DNA of 64,000 nt, taken from the NCBI RefSeq assembly GCF_964656455.1, contig NC_135717.1, positions 13,534,775-13,598,774 of the forward strand. Direction: 5' to 3'. Below the pieces are notes generated by a model. That model saw nothing but the letters and a program-made list of their open reading frames with translations, was not told where the DNA came from and did no database searches. This DNA comes from Halichoerus grypus (taxonomy: Eukaryota; Chordata; Mammalia; Carnivora; Phocidae). Of the stretch, positions 21,417 to 33,090 are shown piece after piece. The translations under genes and the position numbers were made by a program. How positions within the stretch are numbered: position 1 is the first letter of the stretch; each line of letters begins with the position of its first letter.

Positions 21417-21791
21417 GTATAGTTCATAGCTTTTAAAATTCTTTTACTTCTGTTTTGATAAGGTTTTGGAAGGAAGCACAGAGGCCAATGTTCAGTACCA
21501 TGTTTTCCCTAAACTTTTTTGGTCCTAGAGATTTTTTTTTGTTTCTTACGATGTTATTGTTATTTTAATTATATTCACTGTCGTCTAAATAAATCCTCTC
21601 TGAAGTGGGCATCTGTTAGAAGGAGTGCTTCCCGTCCCCATCTTTCCAGATGCTATAACCTGAATTTCCTCCCATCCTTAGTCTGGTGCACTTGGCACCC
21701 AACATTATACCTAACTCAAGCCCAGGATCCTACTCGGTTTAAAACCTTTGGCACATTCCATCCTGGTCAGAGCCACCAAACCACAAGAAAA
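21417..21791. repeat. Unclassified dispersed repeat, copy A
   Basis: This 375-base segment, from GTATAGTTCATAG to CCACAAGAAAA, aligns along its whole length with 23424-23782. By eye the 3' 118 bases agree at about 90%. Copy A has about 16 extra bases after TAAATAAATC. It sits between the two halves of an MLT1-like LTR. I do not recognise the family. Confidence 0.85.
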
Positions 21792-21930
21792 GCCTCTTCC
21801 CTCAGAAGAAACCAACCCTGCTGACACCTTGATCTCAGCCTTCCAGCTTCTAGAACTAGGAGAAAACGAGTTTCTGTTGTTCGAGCTCCCCCTAGCCCAT
21901 GGTACTTCGTTATGGTGGCCCGAGCCGACC
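21792..21930 (+). mobile_element. MLT1-like LTR, 3' part
   Basis: CCTCAGAAGAAACCAACCCT, GACACCTTGATCTCAGCCTT, CCAGCTTCTAGAACTAGGAG and TACTTCGTTATGGTGGCCCG complete the LTR begun at 21139. Confidence 0.8.
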
Positions 21931-22379
21931 AGGTGAAGCCCACTTGTCAGCATCTGTGGGTCTTTCCTCTGGGGCCATTCAGTTTCCCTAGAGGAGAAAT
22001 TCCCAGTCTGCTGCCAGGTTGGAGGCCTGCTGTGAGCATCTGGGAGCTCATGACGGCGAGCTAGACTTCCATGTGACCTGCCTCTGTTCCCTTTGACCCC
22101 TTGCTCTCCTCCAGGGAGCCTGGCACTGGGGCCTCTGTGGGGTGAGGCTGTCAGCTGTCAGAGTGGGATTGGCATGGGGTGGGGTCGGAGGACTAGGGGC
22201 GTAGCTGCACCTTATATAAAATTACAACCACGGTTCTCTTTCAACCCTACACCTTGCCCCTACTTTCTGGAGATCCCTGGGCGTGAGTTGGCATCTCCTT
22301 CTGCAGTGGAAGAATCTGATCCTTGTCTCTTTCCATCTCCCCATGCTGCTGCCTGGGGTGTGAGCTTCATTTTTAGCTT
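21931..22379. other. Unique GC-rich sequence
   Basis: No gene or repeat recognised. A 98-codon plus-strand frame (22093-22389) has no domain I can name. Confidence 0.4.
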
Positions 22380-23416
22380 TGAATTTTGAAATAATTGTAG
22401 ACTTACAGGAGAGTTGCAGAGAGAGTACAGCGAGCTCCTTAGTGGGGACATTTTACAGAACAGTGGTATGACCGTCAGAGTGAAGACGCTAGTGCTGGTA
22501 TGATCCAAAACTAACTATAATAGCCACATGTACTAACGACAGAACTTGATTCAGATTTTACCAGATTTTTCGGTAATGCCCTTTATCCACTCTGATACCC
22601 AATCCCGGATCCTACATTGTGATCAACTGTCCGGTTTTTGTTGTCTCTTCGAAGCAGTTGGAATTGCTCTGGATTTCCTTGTGTTTCATGACCTCCTGTG
22701 CTGGAAGGGCACTGGTCAGGTATTCCGTAGAAGGTCTCTTAACTTGGGCTTGTGTGGGGTGGAGCTTTCTCATGATTTGATGGACGGTTTTGGATTTGGG
22801 GGAAGGACACCACAGAGGGGACGTGTCCCCTCGGGGCATCATGTCAGGGTTAGGGGACCTGATTGAGACAACTGGTAATGTTCATATGATGACCTGCTTA
22901 GGTGATGCCTGCCAGGTTCCCCTCCCCCCATAAAGTTCCAGTGGGGGGTAAAGCCTTCTTCTTTGTAATTAATATGCCTTTGGGGATCCTGGAAGCCTAT
23001 GCAAGTGTCCTATTTCTCCTTGAACTTTGGCCCGCCCCCCATGTTTAGCATGCATTGGTAGGCATTGCCTACAGCAGTCGTTACTGTGGTGGAGATTTTC
23101 TGTTTCCATCATTCCTTCCATACTTCCTAATTGGAGTTCTGTAAGGAAAAGTTGTCCCTTGTCCCCCATTTCTTTGTTTATTCAAGAATTTATTTATATC
23201 AGTAGGGATGGACGTATGCATATTTATTTTATTCTTTGGGGCTATGTCCAGTACTCTGTCTTTTTTCTTTTGTTGCTCAAATTGTTCTCACGCTGGTCAT
23301 TGGGAGCTCTGTCAGGTTGTCAGGTTGGTTCTTGTGTCCTTTTGATGTGCGTCCAACTTTTTTTTTTTTTTTTTTGAGCATTTTTTCATTTTCTGATACC
23401 ACAAGATGCTCCAGGC
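22380..23416. mobile_element. Ancient L1M untranslated-region fragment
   Basis: GAAATAATTGTAGACTTACA, TTGATTCAGATTTTACCAGA, TCAGGTATTCCGTAGAAGGT, CAAATTGTTCTCACGCTGGT and CCAGGCTCATCTTGTA appear in the order of an old L1 untranslated region. The element stops exactly where copy B of the dispersed repeat begins. The strand was not assigned. Confidence 0.6.
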
Positions 23417-23423
23417 TCATCTT

Positions 23424-23782
23424 GTATAGTTCATAGATTTTTAAAAATTCTTTTTACTTCTGTTTTGAGAAGGTTTCAGAAGGAAGCAGAGAAGAAGCAT
23501 GTGTTCAATACATTGCGTTCTCTAAACTTTTTTGATCATAAAGGTTTTCTTTGTTTCTTATGATGTTATTGTTTTTTAATTTATATTCACTGTTGTCTAA
23601 ATAATCTGTTAGAAGGAGTACATCCAGTCCCATCTGTCCAGACACTGTAACCTGAATTTTCTCCCATGCTTAGCCTGGTGCAATTGGCACTGACATTATA
23701 CTTAACTCGAGCCCAGGATCCCACTCGGTTTAAAACTTTTGACACATTCCATCCTGGTCAGAGCCATCAAACCACGAGAAAA
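23424..23782. repeat. Unclassified dispersed repeat, copy B
   Basis: A 359-base partner of 21417-21791, same orientation, about 2 kb downstream. Its left edge joins the old L1 fragment, and its right edge joins unrelated sequence, so the two copies share no flanks. Confidence 0.85.
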
Positions 23783-24424
23783 TCCTTTCTAAGGGCTTTG
23801 GGAAGGGGAAGTTTTCTCTTTCTTCTATAGAAGCAACCAGAAGATATGTTCTCCCTTTCCTTGGATGATGATGTGTTCTGAAACATCAGGTTTGGAGCTG
23901 CTGCAGCCATTTTGCCACCATGAGGGTCAGGTGCTGCTGCCGGGAGCTGTCACCATGTAGAGCCTGAGGGTGAAGCCAGCCCGGGAGGGGAGGGGAGGCC
24001 AGAAGAACCAGCACCTTGGGGCTTTGTTTGAGTTGCTGCTGTAGAAAGCCCCACCTGACCTCCGTTTGGACAACCAAGTCACGAACCGAAATACTTCCCT
24101 TATTGATGAAACCACTGCGGCGTATCATTTTTGGATAGTTTCCCTTCCAACGAATATAATCTCTTTCTTAACAGAAATCATGTTTTACTGCCTTCAGCAT
24201 GCAAGCAGGGTAGGCAACAGAGATAATAATGATCTCAATTGATCTGCAAATGTTTTGAAGCAAGCACAGTCTTATTTTGTATTTCCAGGTTGGTAAGTGC
24301 TTTGCGCTGTGTAATGAGGACAGTGATTACATCGGAAGCTGCTTCTTTGACAGCTGAGATGTCTGGGACTATAAACTGCCTGCCCTGGGCCGTTCCCTTA
24401 GGAAGTCAGAATTCAGTCCAGGCA
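23783..24424. other. Unique sequence
   Basis: No gene or repeat recognised. The minus-strand frame at 23886-24128 has no domain that I know. Confidence 0.4.
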
Positions 24425-24620
24425 GGGGCGCCTGGGTGGCTCAGTTGGTTACGCGTCCGACTCTTGATTTCAGCTTAGGTTGTGATCTCAGGGTCGTGGG
24501 ATCGAGCCCCCCATTGGGCTCTGCGCTCAGTGCGGAGTCTGCTTGGGATTCCCCTCTGCCCCTCCTCCCACTCATGCTCTGTCTCTCAAATAAATACATA
24601 AATTAATTTTAAAAATTAAG
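24425..24620 (+). mobile_element. CanSINE, alternative head subfamily
   Basis: GGGGCGCCTGGGTGGCTCAG followed by TTGGTTACGCGTCCGACTCT and TTGATTTCAGCTTAGGTTG, then a short CT body and AAATAAATACATAAATTAA. The CGTCCGACTCTTGATTT head marks a subfamily different from the GCGTCTGCCTTCGGCTC copies. No clear target duplication was found. Confidence 0.95.
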
Positions 24621-24734
24621 TCCTGTCAATTAGTAGGGCTGTCTGTTAATTTTCACACACAGAGCAGCCTTGTACCCTGTTGTCTAAGAGACTTCCCCAA
24701 ATGTCTTGTTGCCGTGGATGATACAACCTGCCTT

Positions 24735-25075
24735 TTGACTAAACAGTTACATCTTAGGAAATTATCTCAAGGAAATAAGTAGAGAAGTGTGTGTATACAA
24801 GGAAGAAACATGCCAGAGGGTTAGTGTGGTGTTGTTACGACCCAAGAAAATTGGGGATGGCGTAAAGGACCAGGAACGGGCAGTTGGTTACAGAAATTAC
24901 GGCACATTTGTGCAATGGCATACCACGCGGCCACGGAACAGTGATGTCTGTGAATATTTGGACATGAAGCGATGCTCATGATGCACTCTTAGGTTAAAAA
25001 GAAAGCAGATCCATCACAGTGTAGTATGGTTGCATTTAGTAAAAAATTATATATGCATGCCTATAAAAATTAGCA
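24735..25075 (+). mobile_element. Ancient L1M 3' fragment
   Basis: AATTATCTCAAGGAAATAAG, TTGGGGATGGCGTAAAGGAC, GAAATTACGGCACATTTGTG and ATGGCATACCACGCGGCC resemble the sense strand of L1M 3' regions. It has no coding capacity. Confidence 0.6.
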
Positions 25076-26680
25076 GTTATATTATAGATTTTGAAAATCC
25101 CTTTGTTTTTTAATTTTTCTAAATGAAATCCATACCACTTTCGAGTAATATATTAAAGCTAATTAAAACCAATATTAGCTTTGTGACACCAGTACCCTTC
25201 TTCCGGAGCTTCTGTTTCTGAGCAGTGAGTGAAGCACGCGTGAGGTGCTTCTTTGATAATTGGTCATTTGCGAGCTGGTAAGATCTTACGTGTCTGTGAC
25301 ACGGATATTCCCCCCCTCCCACCCCGCCTGGCCCTTCTCGGGGCTTAGCGCAGGCAGCCTGGGCGGGGAGGTGCGGTGTCCTCTGGTCAGCAGCACAGCA
25401 AAGGTGAGTGTGAAAAGCAGTGGACCTGGATTCTAATTTGGGGGCTTTCATTTCCTATTGTTGTGGTCCAGCCTGAACCCCTCCGCTGTTACATGGGGGG
25501 GCGGGTCTGGCTTTCTCTGCTTCATAGCAGTATCGTCACAAATGAGGTGATACACCCAAAAGAGCCTTATAAACTAAAGGAAAACATTCTTGGAAAGGCT
25601 CTGAGGTCCTATCACGTCTTGTTTGGGACAGAAGCTGGGATGTTGTGTCTGCCTCTTAACGTTTCTTGGGCTGAGAGTCTGTCCGGGTTCTGTGCTGCCT
25701 TCTAAGGAACCCCACATCATCGGAATGGAAGGGAGCAGCGGGGGGGGATCATTATGTCCTCTCCAGCCTTTGAGCCCCTCCTTAGAACCTTCCCTCCATG
25801 CAGTCAAGAAGGGAGACCCTGGAGGTCAAGTGGTAGGTCCTGGAGCTCTGGGGAGAACCCGGTTCTCTCCAGGCCACCCTGTCTGCCTCCCGTAGGAGCC
25901 TTGTCTGACCACACTCCTTGTCCCGTTCTTCTGCTTTGCCTGGCTCCATGATCTGGATGCTTCGAGCTCTTTTCATAAGCCATGATTATGTTCCTTTGGC
26001 AAGAGACCTCTGTTATCCCTCCTGCCCCCTTTGCTTGATGGCTTAATTTCGTTTGCTCCCACCATTTGATTTGATTTGATGGCATGCAGCATGACGTCCC
26101 CAAATCATTTCTGCCTGTTAAGCAAACATGTATTTCTGGGATTGATGTTTTAATTTAATGAAACACATTCTAATGAGGGTCAGCTGCAGCCATGAATTTT
26201 TTATGAGTGGTTTGCTGAAAAGCACATCAAATGGTAACATCCTGTGCTTGGCTGAGGGAGCCCGAGTCCTCGTTCCAGCACATGGATTGAGTGAGACACG
26301 AGACAAGATTCTGCCGGCCGTGGCATGCCTCGCTTCTCCTGTGCATTACTATCAGTCCCTTTGCTTCTATGTGGTGGCTCGTCAGATGGCTTATTCCCGG
26401 GGCTCCCTTCCATTGTGATGAAGAGGGAGCATTTGGGGATGTCCAGCCCAATAGAGGAGGACACAGTGATCCCATAGAACCCCAGCTTGGTATCTGCTCC
26501 AGGGCCTCCTCTTCAGGATCTATCAGGGCAGAGAATTAGGAGGGCTTTGCTTGATGTGGGTGTGCATGCATGTGCACACATGTTATGGGGTGCTGGGGTG
26601 GGAAGGAGGGGTCAGAGTCTCCGTGAAGGAACCTTAGGGGCTTACATCGCTGGTTTCCTAGCCCAAAGCCATTCTCCCTT
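25076..26680. other. Unique sequence of about 1.6 kb
   Basis: No gene supported. Many overlapping 60-110 codon frames occur on both strands in GC-rich DNA. A G8 run lies near 25741. Confidence 0.45.
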
Positions 26681-27102
26681 GTGTTTGTTTCTTGCGGCTT
26701 CGGTAACGAGTCGCCACAAACTGAGTGGTGTCAAATAATGGAAATGTATTCTCTCTTGATTCTGGAGGCCAGATGTCCAAAATCCGTAACACTGGACTGA
26801 GATGAAGGTGTCAGCAGGGTTTTGCTACCTCCAGATGTTTGAGGGGAGCCTCGGCCTCTTCCAGCGGCTGGTGGCTGCCATTTCTCGTTGGCTTGCGGCT
26901 GCACCGGTCCGTCCTCGCAGGCCAGCTCCGCGCGCCCCCTGCTCTGTCGTCCCCTTGCCCTCTCCCCTCCAGTACAGGTCAGTGAATCTGTGATCAAGTG
27001 ATCCTTAACCTGATCATGTTCGCTGCGAGCCCTTTTCCAAATATGGTAACACAGCTTCCAGGGATCAGGACCTGCCGTCTTTGGGGCATTTTGCAGCCTA
27101 CA
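26681..27102 (-). mobile_element. MaLR-like LTR, antisense
   Basis: GTTTGTTTCTTGCGGCTTCG, CGCCACAAACTGAGTGGTGT, TTCTGGAGGCCAGATGTCCA, CAAGTGATCCTTAACCTGAT, AATATGGTAACACAGCTTCC and GGGATCAGGACCTGC run in the order of an antisense ERVL-MaLR type LTR. The open frame of 156 codons across it is not a gene. Confidence 0.7.
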
Positions 27103-28309
27103 GCCGTCCTCCTTCCTCTTTGCCAAGGCCCCGATTTGATGCTCCTCGGCCAGCACCTCTGTGCCCGGCTGGTCTGGTTCACGAGGCAAAGGACAAGTCA
27201 ACGGTGGGTGTCCGGGCTGCCACTCGCCCTTCTTTTCTGCTCTGGGGGCTGCTATGTGAAGACATGACTCTCAGAGGTGATGTAGCCATTTTATAATCAT
27301 GGGCATATGTCCAAGAGAATCGTGAAGAACCTGACCCAGAGCCCAGACAGGACTGCCTGCCTCCATGTTCCTCTGCAGCCAGAAAGCTGTTCACTGACCC
27401 AGGATTCACTTGGGAGGCCCGTCCTGCCCTGGCTGACAGGCCAGCCTCCCTCACTGGCCTTGGGGCAAGGGCATGACAGGCCCAGGCTGGATCCCAGAGT
27501 CCTTTCTGGTTGTGTTTCTGGCTCTTCCATCAGCCACAGCACATCTGAGCACCTGCTGGCCACATGGTTTGGCCACAGGCCATGCTATTTCTCAGCCTCA
27601 TGTCTGGAAGCCAGTGCCGCTGAAGAAGATCAGATCAGGGAAATCCATGTATGGGAGGCAAAGTGAGGGCCTCTTGTGAGCCACGCTTACTCTTACTGTG
27701 GAGAGAAGTCCTCCAGCTGTCCCCAGCAGCCCCTGATGGCCAGGCAAAGAGGTTCAGGGTGGCTTGGCTCTTCCAAAGTTTCCTCACTCAACCCAGCACA
27801 TTAAGTCTGTGCTGGTAGCTGGGCCCTACCTGGACGTGGGGTGTGTGAGAAGTCACGGGGCCGCCCCCCCCCCCACTCAGCTCAGTGTCTGTGACAAGCT
27901 GTGCCCGAGGCAGGGCAGATGCCCACTTAGGTCACCCCACAGGCGGAAGGAGAATATAACGGGGTGGAGCCGAGAGCAGCAACCTGCATCTCTGATGGGC
28001 TCCGACCGACTGAGCCAGAGGTCAGCGGGACGTGCTTGGCAGGCCTGAGACCCCACCCAGCACAGAGAACACCTCACCGAGCTGGGGGCCATGACTAAGG
28101 GCTACTGGGAGAGGGGCCAGGGCAAGTGGGCCCAACGGGTAAAGGGACAAGTGGATGGAGGGGGCCTGGACCTGGGAAGAGAAAGCAGAGGGTGTTCCTC
28201 ACATTGTTATTACTGCTGCTTCTGCTCTGTGCATCTCCCTGCCCCCCTGGAGACCGATGCTGAATGACCAAATATGAGGGAATTGGTTAAAATGAAAGTG
28301 GAGTTAATA
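27103..28309. other. Unique GC-rich sequence
   Basis: No gene or repeat recognised. A C13 run at about 27864 is the only simple-sequence feature. Confidence 0.45.
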
Positions 28310-28665
28310 GTCTATCAGTTGAGATCTATCAGCCTTAAGACACAGAAAACCAACTAACAGCAAATTCAATAGGATGTTGTTTTACTCATGACCAAGAATG
28401 CGGGAATGGGCTGCTACTGCCATGGGAAGAAGCTAATGTCAGGGCTTCCCTTCTTGCTGCAAGAAGGCTGCCACAGCTCCGGGCATGCTGCCTGCATTAC
28501 AAAAGAGGGAGGGAAGTTGGCAACAGCATCAGGGGACCAAGAGTTTTCTCAGCTCCCCCGGCCCCCAGCAGACTTTCCCTTTGTCCCCTTGGGTCAGAAC
28601 TCTGTCACATGGCCACTCTTAGCTGCAGGGGAGGCTGGGACGGTCGTATTTGGGGGCTGGGAATG
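28310..28665. mobile_element. Interspersed repeat of uncertain class
   Basis: Contains the recurrent mammalian repeat block GTCACATGGCCACTCTTAGC followed by TGCAGGGGAGGCTGGGACGG, preceded by AAGACACAGAAAACCAACTA. I recognise this as a dispersed repeat but cannot name the family. Confidence 0.4.
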
Positions 28666-28867
28666 AGGCTGGGTTAGGCAGCCCCCAGCGTCGGCACAGC
28701 ATGACTTACAGCACTTCAGGGTCTGTAGGTGGAGAGTATTATGACCCGTGGACCCTGCCAAGGGAGGAGGAGGGAAATCCCGAGCCACCCCACGGGTGTG
28801 TCTCAGGTGGGGTGAGCTTCTCCTTCAGTAGACCCCTGACATGGGCACGTCCCAAGATAGGTCACAG

Positions 28868-29054
28868 CGGACTGGCTCTCAAAGTGTGGTCTCCCCAGGA
28901 GCATCATCGGCATCACCCGGGAACCTGTGACACATGTAAACTCTTGGGCCTCACCCAGACACATGGATCAGAAACTCTGGGGTGGGGGCCAGCCGTCGGG
29001 GGCTTCACAAGCCTCCAGGTGATTCTGGTACACCCTGAGATTTGAGAACCGTTG
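28868..29054 (+). mobile_element. MER5A-like hAT element, near full length
   Basis: GGCTCTCAAAGTGTGGTCTC, GCATCACCCGGGAACCTGTG, GATCAGAAACTCTGGGGTGG, CCTCCAGGTGATTCTGGTAC and GAGAACCGTTG track MER5A from end to end. Confidence 0.88.
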
Positions 29055-29056
29055 AG

Positions 29057-29290
29057 TCAGAGGCCAGACGTTGGATCAGAATGCCAGAATGGGCGGGAGC
29101 TGGTGAGAGCCCTCTTCCTGGCTTGTACAGGGCTGCCTTCTCGCTGTGTCCTCACATGGTGGGGTGGGGAGGAAGGAGGGAAGAAGGAGGGAGTTCTACC
29201 TGTATCCTCACCTCCATCCCACCACCACTGCCTTGGGGGTTAGGGCTTTTGACGTGATTTGAGGGGCACACAGACATTCGGCCCATAACG
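29057..29290 (-). mobile_element. MLT1-like LTR fragment, antisense
   Basis: GAGAGCCCTCTTCCTGGCTT, GCTGTGTCCTCACATGGTGG, CCTCACCTCCATCCCACCAC and CACACAGACATTCGGCCCAT follow an antisense MLT1-type LTR. It adjoins the MER5A copy directly. Confidence 0.65.
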
Positions 29291-29842
29291 ATGGGGAAGT
29301 AGGATCTGGGTAGCTGGTGTCTCCTGGGGCAGATGAGGGTCTTTAGCATTCCAGCATTCCCTGAGTTATGCTCAAAGTCACTATTCACTTTGGAGAATCT
29401 TGATTGCCACAGAGCCCCATTGGGCACTGGGACGCTTGGTGGGTGTCCGTCAGCACTAAGAGTTTGGGACGTGGGACTGGGGTGGTAAAGGTGAAGGGCG
29501 TAGAAGCCTGATCCTCCCCTCAGGGGTTGTGTGCTAAACCCCCGAGGGGAGGCCTCCACACTCTGTGCCCTCAGACTAGACTGCTTGTCCCCTGGCTCTA
29601 ACCAGCCCGTCTATTCACGCAAGGGTGAAGGCTCCTCTCGGGGCCGTGGCGGTCACGGTCAGTGGGGCGGGCACAGCCTTTCAGAGTAAACTCTGCCTCC
29701 AGTGACGACTCCCAGACAGCGTGTATTTTATTGAGATCAGTAGGGGGGACCCAGATACAGAAAGCAGAGGTGCAGGAGGGGTGGAGGGCGAGGGGGTTTT
29801 ATACGTGCTTAAGATAAGCGGGTGCATGTCCATGGTGAATTC
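29291..29842. other. Unique GC-rich sequence
   Basis: Nothing recognised. G-rich runs occur near 29740-29805. Confidence 0.4.
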
Positions 29843-29935
29843 CAAATTCATACACGTGTCATCGAGTCATCTCAGCAACCCTGTGAGGTAGCTTACCTTC
29901 TGTGATACAGAAAGGGAAACTGAGTGCAGAGCGCT
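29843..29935 (-). repeat. MIR fragment
   Basis: TCATCTCAGCAACCCTGTGA, GGTAGCTTACCTTCTG and AGAAAGGGAAACTGAGTGCA correspond to the antisense MIR core. Confidence 0.6.
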
Positions 29936-30138
29936 GGAGTCTGCTCCGCCAACTGGGAGGAAGGCTGGATTTTAAACCTCCAGTGTTGGCGATGCCTGAT
30001 GCACAGGAGAGCTGTGACCAGAGTAAATCCTGAGTCCTCCTCCCAAGGAAAACAATTTTCTTTTTATCGTGGATGCGGGGTGCTCACTGAACGTCCTGCA
30101 GTAGTCATTTCGCAGAATTTGCAAGTCAAACCATTAAA

Positions 30139-30203
30139 CGGGACACCTTAAACTTACAGTGATGTATGTCAATTACATCTCAGTAAAACTGGGAGAAAAA
30201 AAC
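30139..30203 (+). mobile_element. LINE-1 3' terminal stub
   Basis: ACACCTTAAACTTACAGTGA, TGTATGTCAATTACATCTCA and GTAAAACTGGGAGAAAAAAA match the last 60 bases of an L1 3' UTR. Confidence 0.65.
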
Positions 30204-31980
30204 CCCCTCGGGCATTCTGCTGGGAGCCCTAGTGGCCTGTCCACGACACCCACTGCTCCCTCACCTTCTTTTCCACGGGGGGAGTCTGTCCACAAGCCTG
30301 AGGCCGGGGCTGAGCAGGTGGAATTGCCCCTCCCCACCTGCTAGGCTTACATCCCGGTTCACAGAAGTGGGAGCTGTGTCGGAGAGAGGACAGAGCTGGA
30401 CCGGGGAGCCCCTTACATAGACCGTGCATCCCATGGATCTGCATCTTGTCTAACATCTCGAAGGCTCCAAAGATGGAGGAGCCCACGTGAGGGACCCATT
30501 CACTGAGCGTCGCATTCAACGGCATTGGACCCCAGGATACCAGTTGATGAAATTGGGAGGAGAGGTGTCCCTGCTGCGAGGCCTAGAAAAGTGTGCGTGG
30601 GCGTGACCTGCACAGAGCCCTCTGTTGACCAAATGGAAAGCCAAGGAATAAATCAGAAGTGGACTCTGGGAGCCTGGAACCCGAACCAGATCGATGAATC
30701 GAGGTGTGACGGCTGCAATCTAGGAAGGAGGATGCATCTGCTCTACCTGATGGGGCCATGGTCTTGCCTTTGGGGCTCTCATTCTGTGGTTGCAAGCTGA
30801 CCCATGGGCCTTTGGAGCCCAGGCTCTTTGCTCCAGATGTCTTCACGCCGTCAGGCTACAGACTGGGCACCAGCCTGTCTCTTTCAGGTGTTTTTGCACG
30901 ACTAGGAGATTTCTGAGCTAGCGTGTGCTGACATTCCATTTCATCTTGGAGGACACACCGGATGTGAAGGGCAGGGGGTGGGTAAAAGGAAGATAACGAA
31001 ACCAACCCTCCCGCACCTGTCAGATGCTCTGGAACGGATCCTGGTTTCATCCACAGTGATAATTAACCTTGTTCTTTCTTTCTGCAATGATAACCCCCAG
31101 TACTGGACCCAGACTGGTTTTAGTCCCACCCTGGGAACCAGCCCCAGGGTTACAGATGCTGATTCCCAGGTTGGGGACCAGGAGATGTGTCCTGGCGTGA
31201 AATGCCTTTTTGTACCTGGCCTTCTGCACAGTGAGGACACTGGAGGCTTGCCTTTGCCCTTCATGATAAAAAAATTCGGTTCGCTCCTCTTGGTTTCGCC
31301 CCCAGTTGGGAATCAGACCCTCTGTCCAGGGTTTGTGACTTCACAACACAGATGCCCGTATTACTCGGGATCTCTGGTTTTCATGCTGCAACATAATTTT
31401 ATTTTGCTGTTTTTGTTTGCTAAGGACCCAAAGTGACTCGGATGGCGTTGCCGCTGGAATAAATGGTGTATGAAATGAGAAATCTTTGTCCAGTACTGCC
31501 AGGAGGAGGGAGAGGAGAAGAGTAGGCTTTCAACAGCACCGGTGTTGTGCAGAATTACTTCTGATACAAGCCAGAAACACCAAAGAATAAGACAACGAAT
31601 CATCATATATTTCTCTCCATTTTTCCTGAAAAGTCAGGCTTTTATCACTTTTCCATTACCCCTTGGAGGCTCCCAGCATAGGAGAGTGGATCTTACACCA
31701 AATGAAAGCAAATTTTCACTTAGTCCAGCCCCTCCCAGGGGCCGAGCACAGGGGACCCTGTTGTCTCTTTTGCCTCGACAAATCTGCTCTCCTAGGAAGG
31801 GAGCCGACAGGCTCATCCACACTGAGGTTTAAAGTGGGGGATGATGCTTCATTGCTAACTTCCCTCCGGGGGGTTTTATTTTGAATGGCGGAAAACCAGG
31901 ATCCAAGATTGGAATACACCAGAAAGCAGATGATGCTTCTCAGGCCGGTGCCCGTGAGGTTGAGCAGTACAGCTTGGCTG
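30204..31980. other. Unique sequence of about 1.8 kb
   Basis: No gene or confident repeat. Frames of up to 152 codons (30978-31436 plus) overlap others on both strands and show no domain. Confidence 0.45.
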
Positions 31981-32220
31981 CAGGACGGGTCTGGTCTCCT
32001 CGTCACGTGCTTTCTCAGGAGCTCTGCAAACCATGCACACTCGCTCGTCTGCAAGGCTGCTTTGTTTTCTTCCTCCACGGCGTGCGCGATTGCGCCATTC
32101 GGCCCCAGAGCCCCTGCTGTCCCACCTGGGCGGGGGGCAGGCCTGTGTTCCCTCCACCACCGCGCTCCTGGATCTCCAGATGACACCTCCGGGCTGGGCT
32201 GGGAATCCGCGACCAGAGCG
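31981..32220. promoter_or_regulatory. Small CpG-rich patch
   Basis: A hand count over these 240 bases gives 18 CpG, 87 C and 69 G. That is about 65% GC and an observed/expected CpG ratio near 0.72, which just passes the classical CpG-island criteria. The surrounding DNA is CpG-poor. No TATA box or exon is evident, so promoter function is unproven. Confidence 0.4.
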
Positions 32221-32820
32221 TCAAGAGCCAGAGACATGGAATCCAGGCCAGCCCTCAGCGGGGCTCCTGACCTTGACCTCGCTCACAGCACTCGTGTGGG
32301 GTGTTGACAGAAGCTGCACCTGCTGCCGTAGCTGGTGGCCGTGCTGGGGAAACGTAATCATCTCAGCCATCGGAAAGAGAAAAGCAAAGAAAGTCAGCCC
32401 GGGGAAGGAAACGATCCATACCCTTCTCTATTTTTGTCTCTGCTGCATGCTCACTGAGTGTCCTTGAGGGAACTGCCTAGGTTCTCGGTCTTGCTCTGTT
32501 ACTGCCCGGGCCGAATTTCATGCAGTGCTTGCTAGCCAAAACTCCCAGGGAATCTCGTGCCTCCCTGAAAATGCGCAGACATACTGGCACATTGTTTTTT
32601 GGGGGGGCAGGGGGTTGCGGAGGGTGGGAGGTAGGGCCGTCTATCATAGGGGAGGGCCAGCAGTGCCCCAGTTCATCAGATCGTAGGCATGTTGAATCTT
32701 TCTTTGTGCTGCCCTTTTAGGGCTAGTCTTATTGTCCTTATTTGTAGCCCCAGTAGGCTTTCCCCCCGCTGGGCTGCAGAGGGGCTAGGAGAGCTGCCGT
32801 TTGCTGTTTCCTGAATCCTT
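32221..32820. other. Unique sequence with a G-rich tract
   Basis: Contains the G-run cluster at 32601-32636, listed separately. No gene. Confidence 0.45.
32601..32636 (+). other. G-quadruplex motif
   Basis: Runs of 7, 5, 3, 3 and 3 guanines are separated by loops of 1-7 bases. Confidence 0.7.
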
Positions 32821-32824
32821 TCTA

Positions 32825-32980
32825 CCCACGTATGTGCATCATTTTACTTGCTTCCCATTTTCAAGAAGAGGGAATTGGGAGGTCAGGTTATTTTCCTGGA
32901 GCAGAATGGGAACATCTCTTGTTTTTGGACTCCAGCACGGAGCCTAGCACATAGTAGGTGCTCAATAAATAGCGCCTGAG
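32825..32980. repeat. MIR fragments
   Basis: An antisense piece (CATTTTACTTGCTTCCCATT, about 32830-32885) is followed by a sense MIR/L2-like end (CCTAGCACATAGTAGGTGCT, CAATAAATAGCGCC, 32938-32980). The order suggests two separate insertions. Confidence 0.45.
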
Positions 32981-33090
32981 GGGGAGTGTGGGGACTCTGG
33001 GGGGGGTGTTTATCCATGCTCTGCCCCTATCTCAGTTCCCTGGCTGGTTCACCTGTAAAATAATGTGCACTGGGTCCTTGTGTGTGATGG

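Noticed and set aside
26731..27201. 156-codon minus ORF
   Set aside because: Mostly inside an antisense LTR fragment; no retroviral or cellular domain.
31716..32237. 173-codon minus ORF across the CpG-rich patch
   Set aside because: Several frames are open on both strands here because of high GC. No domain, no conserved motif.
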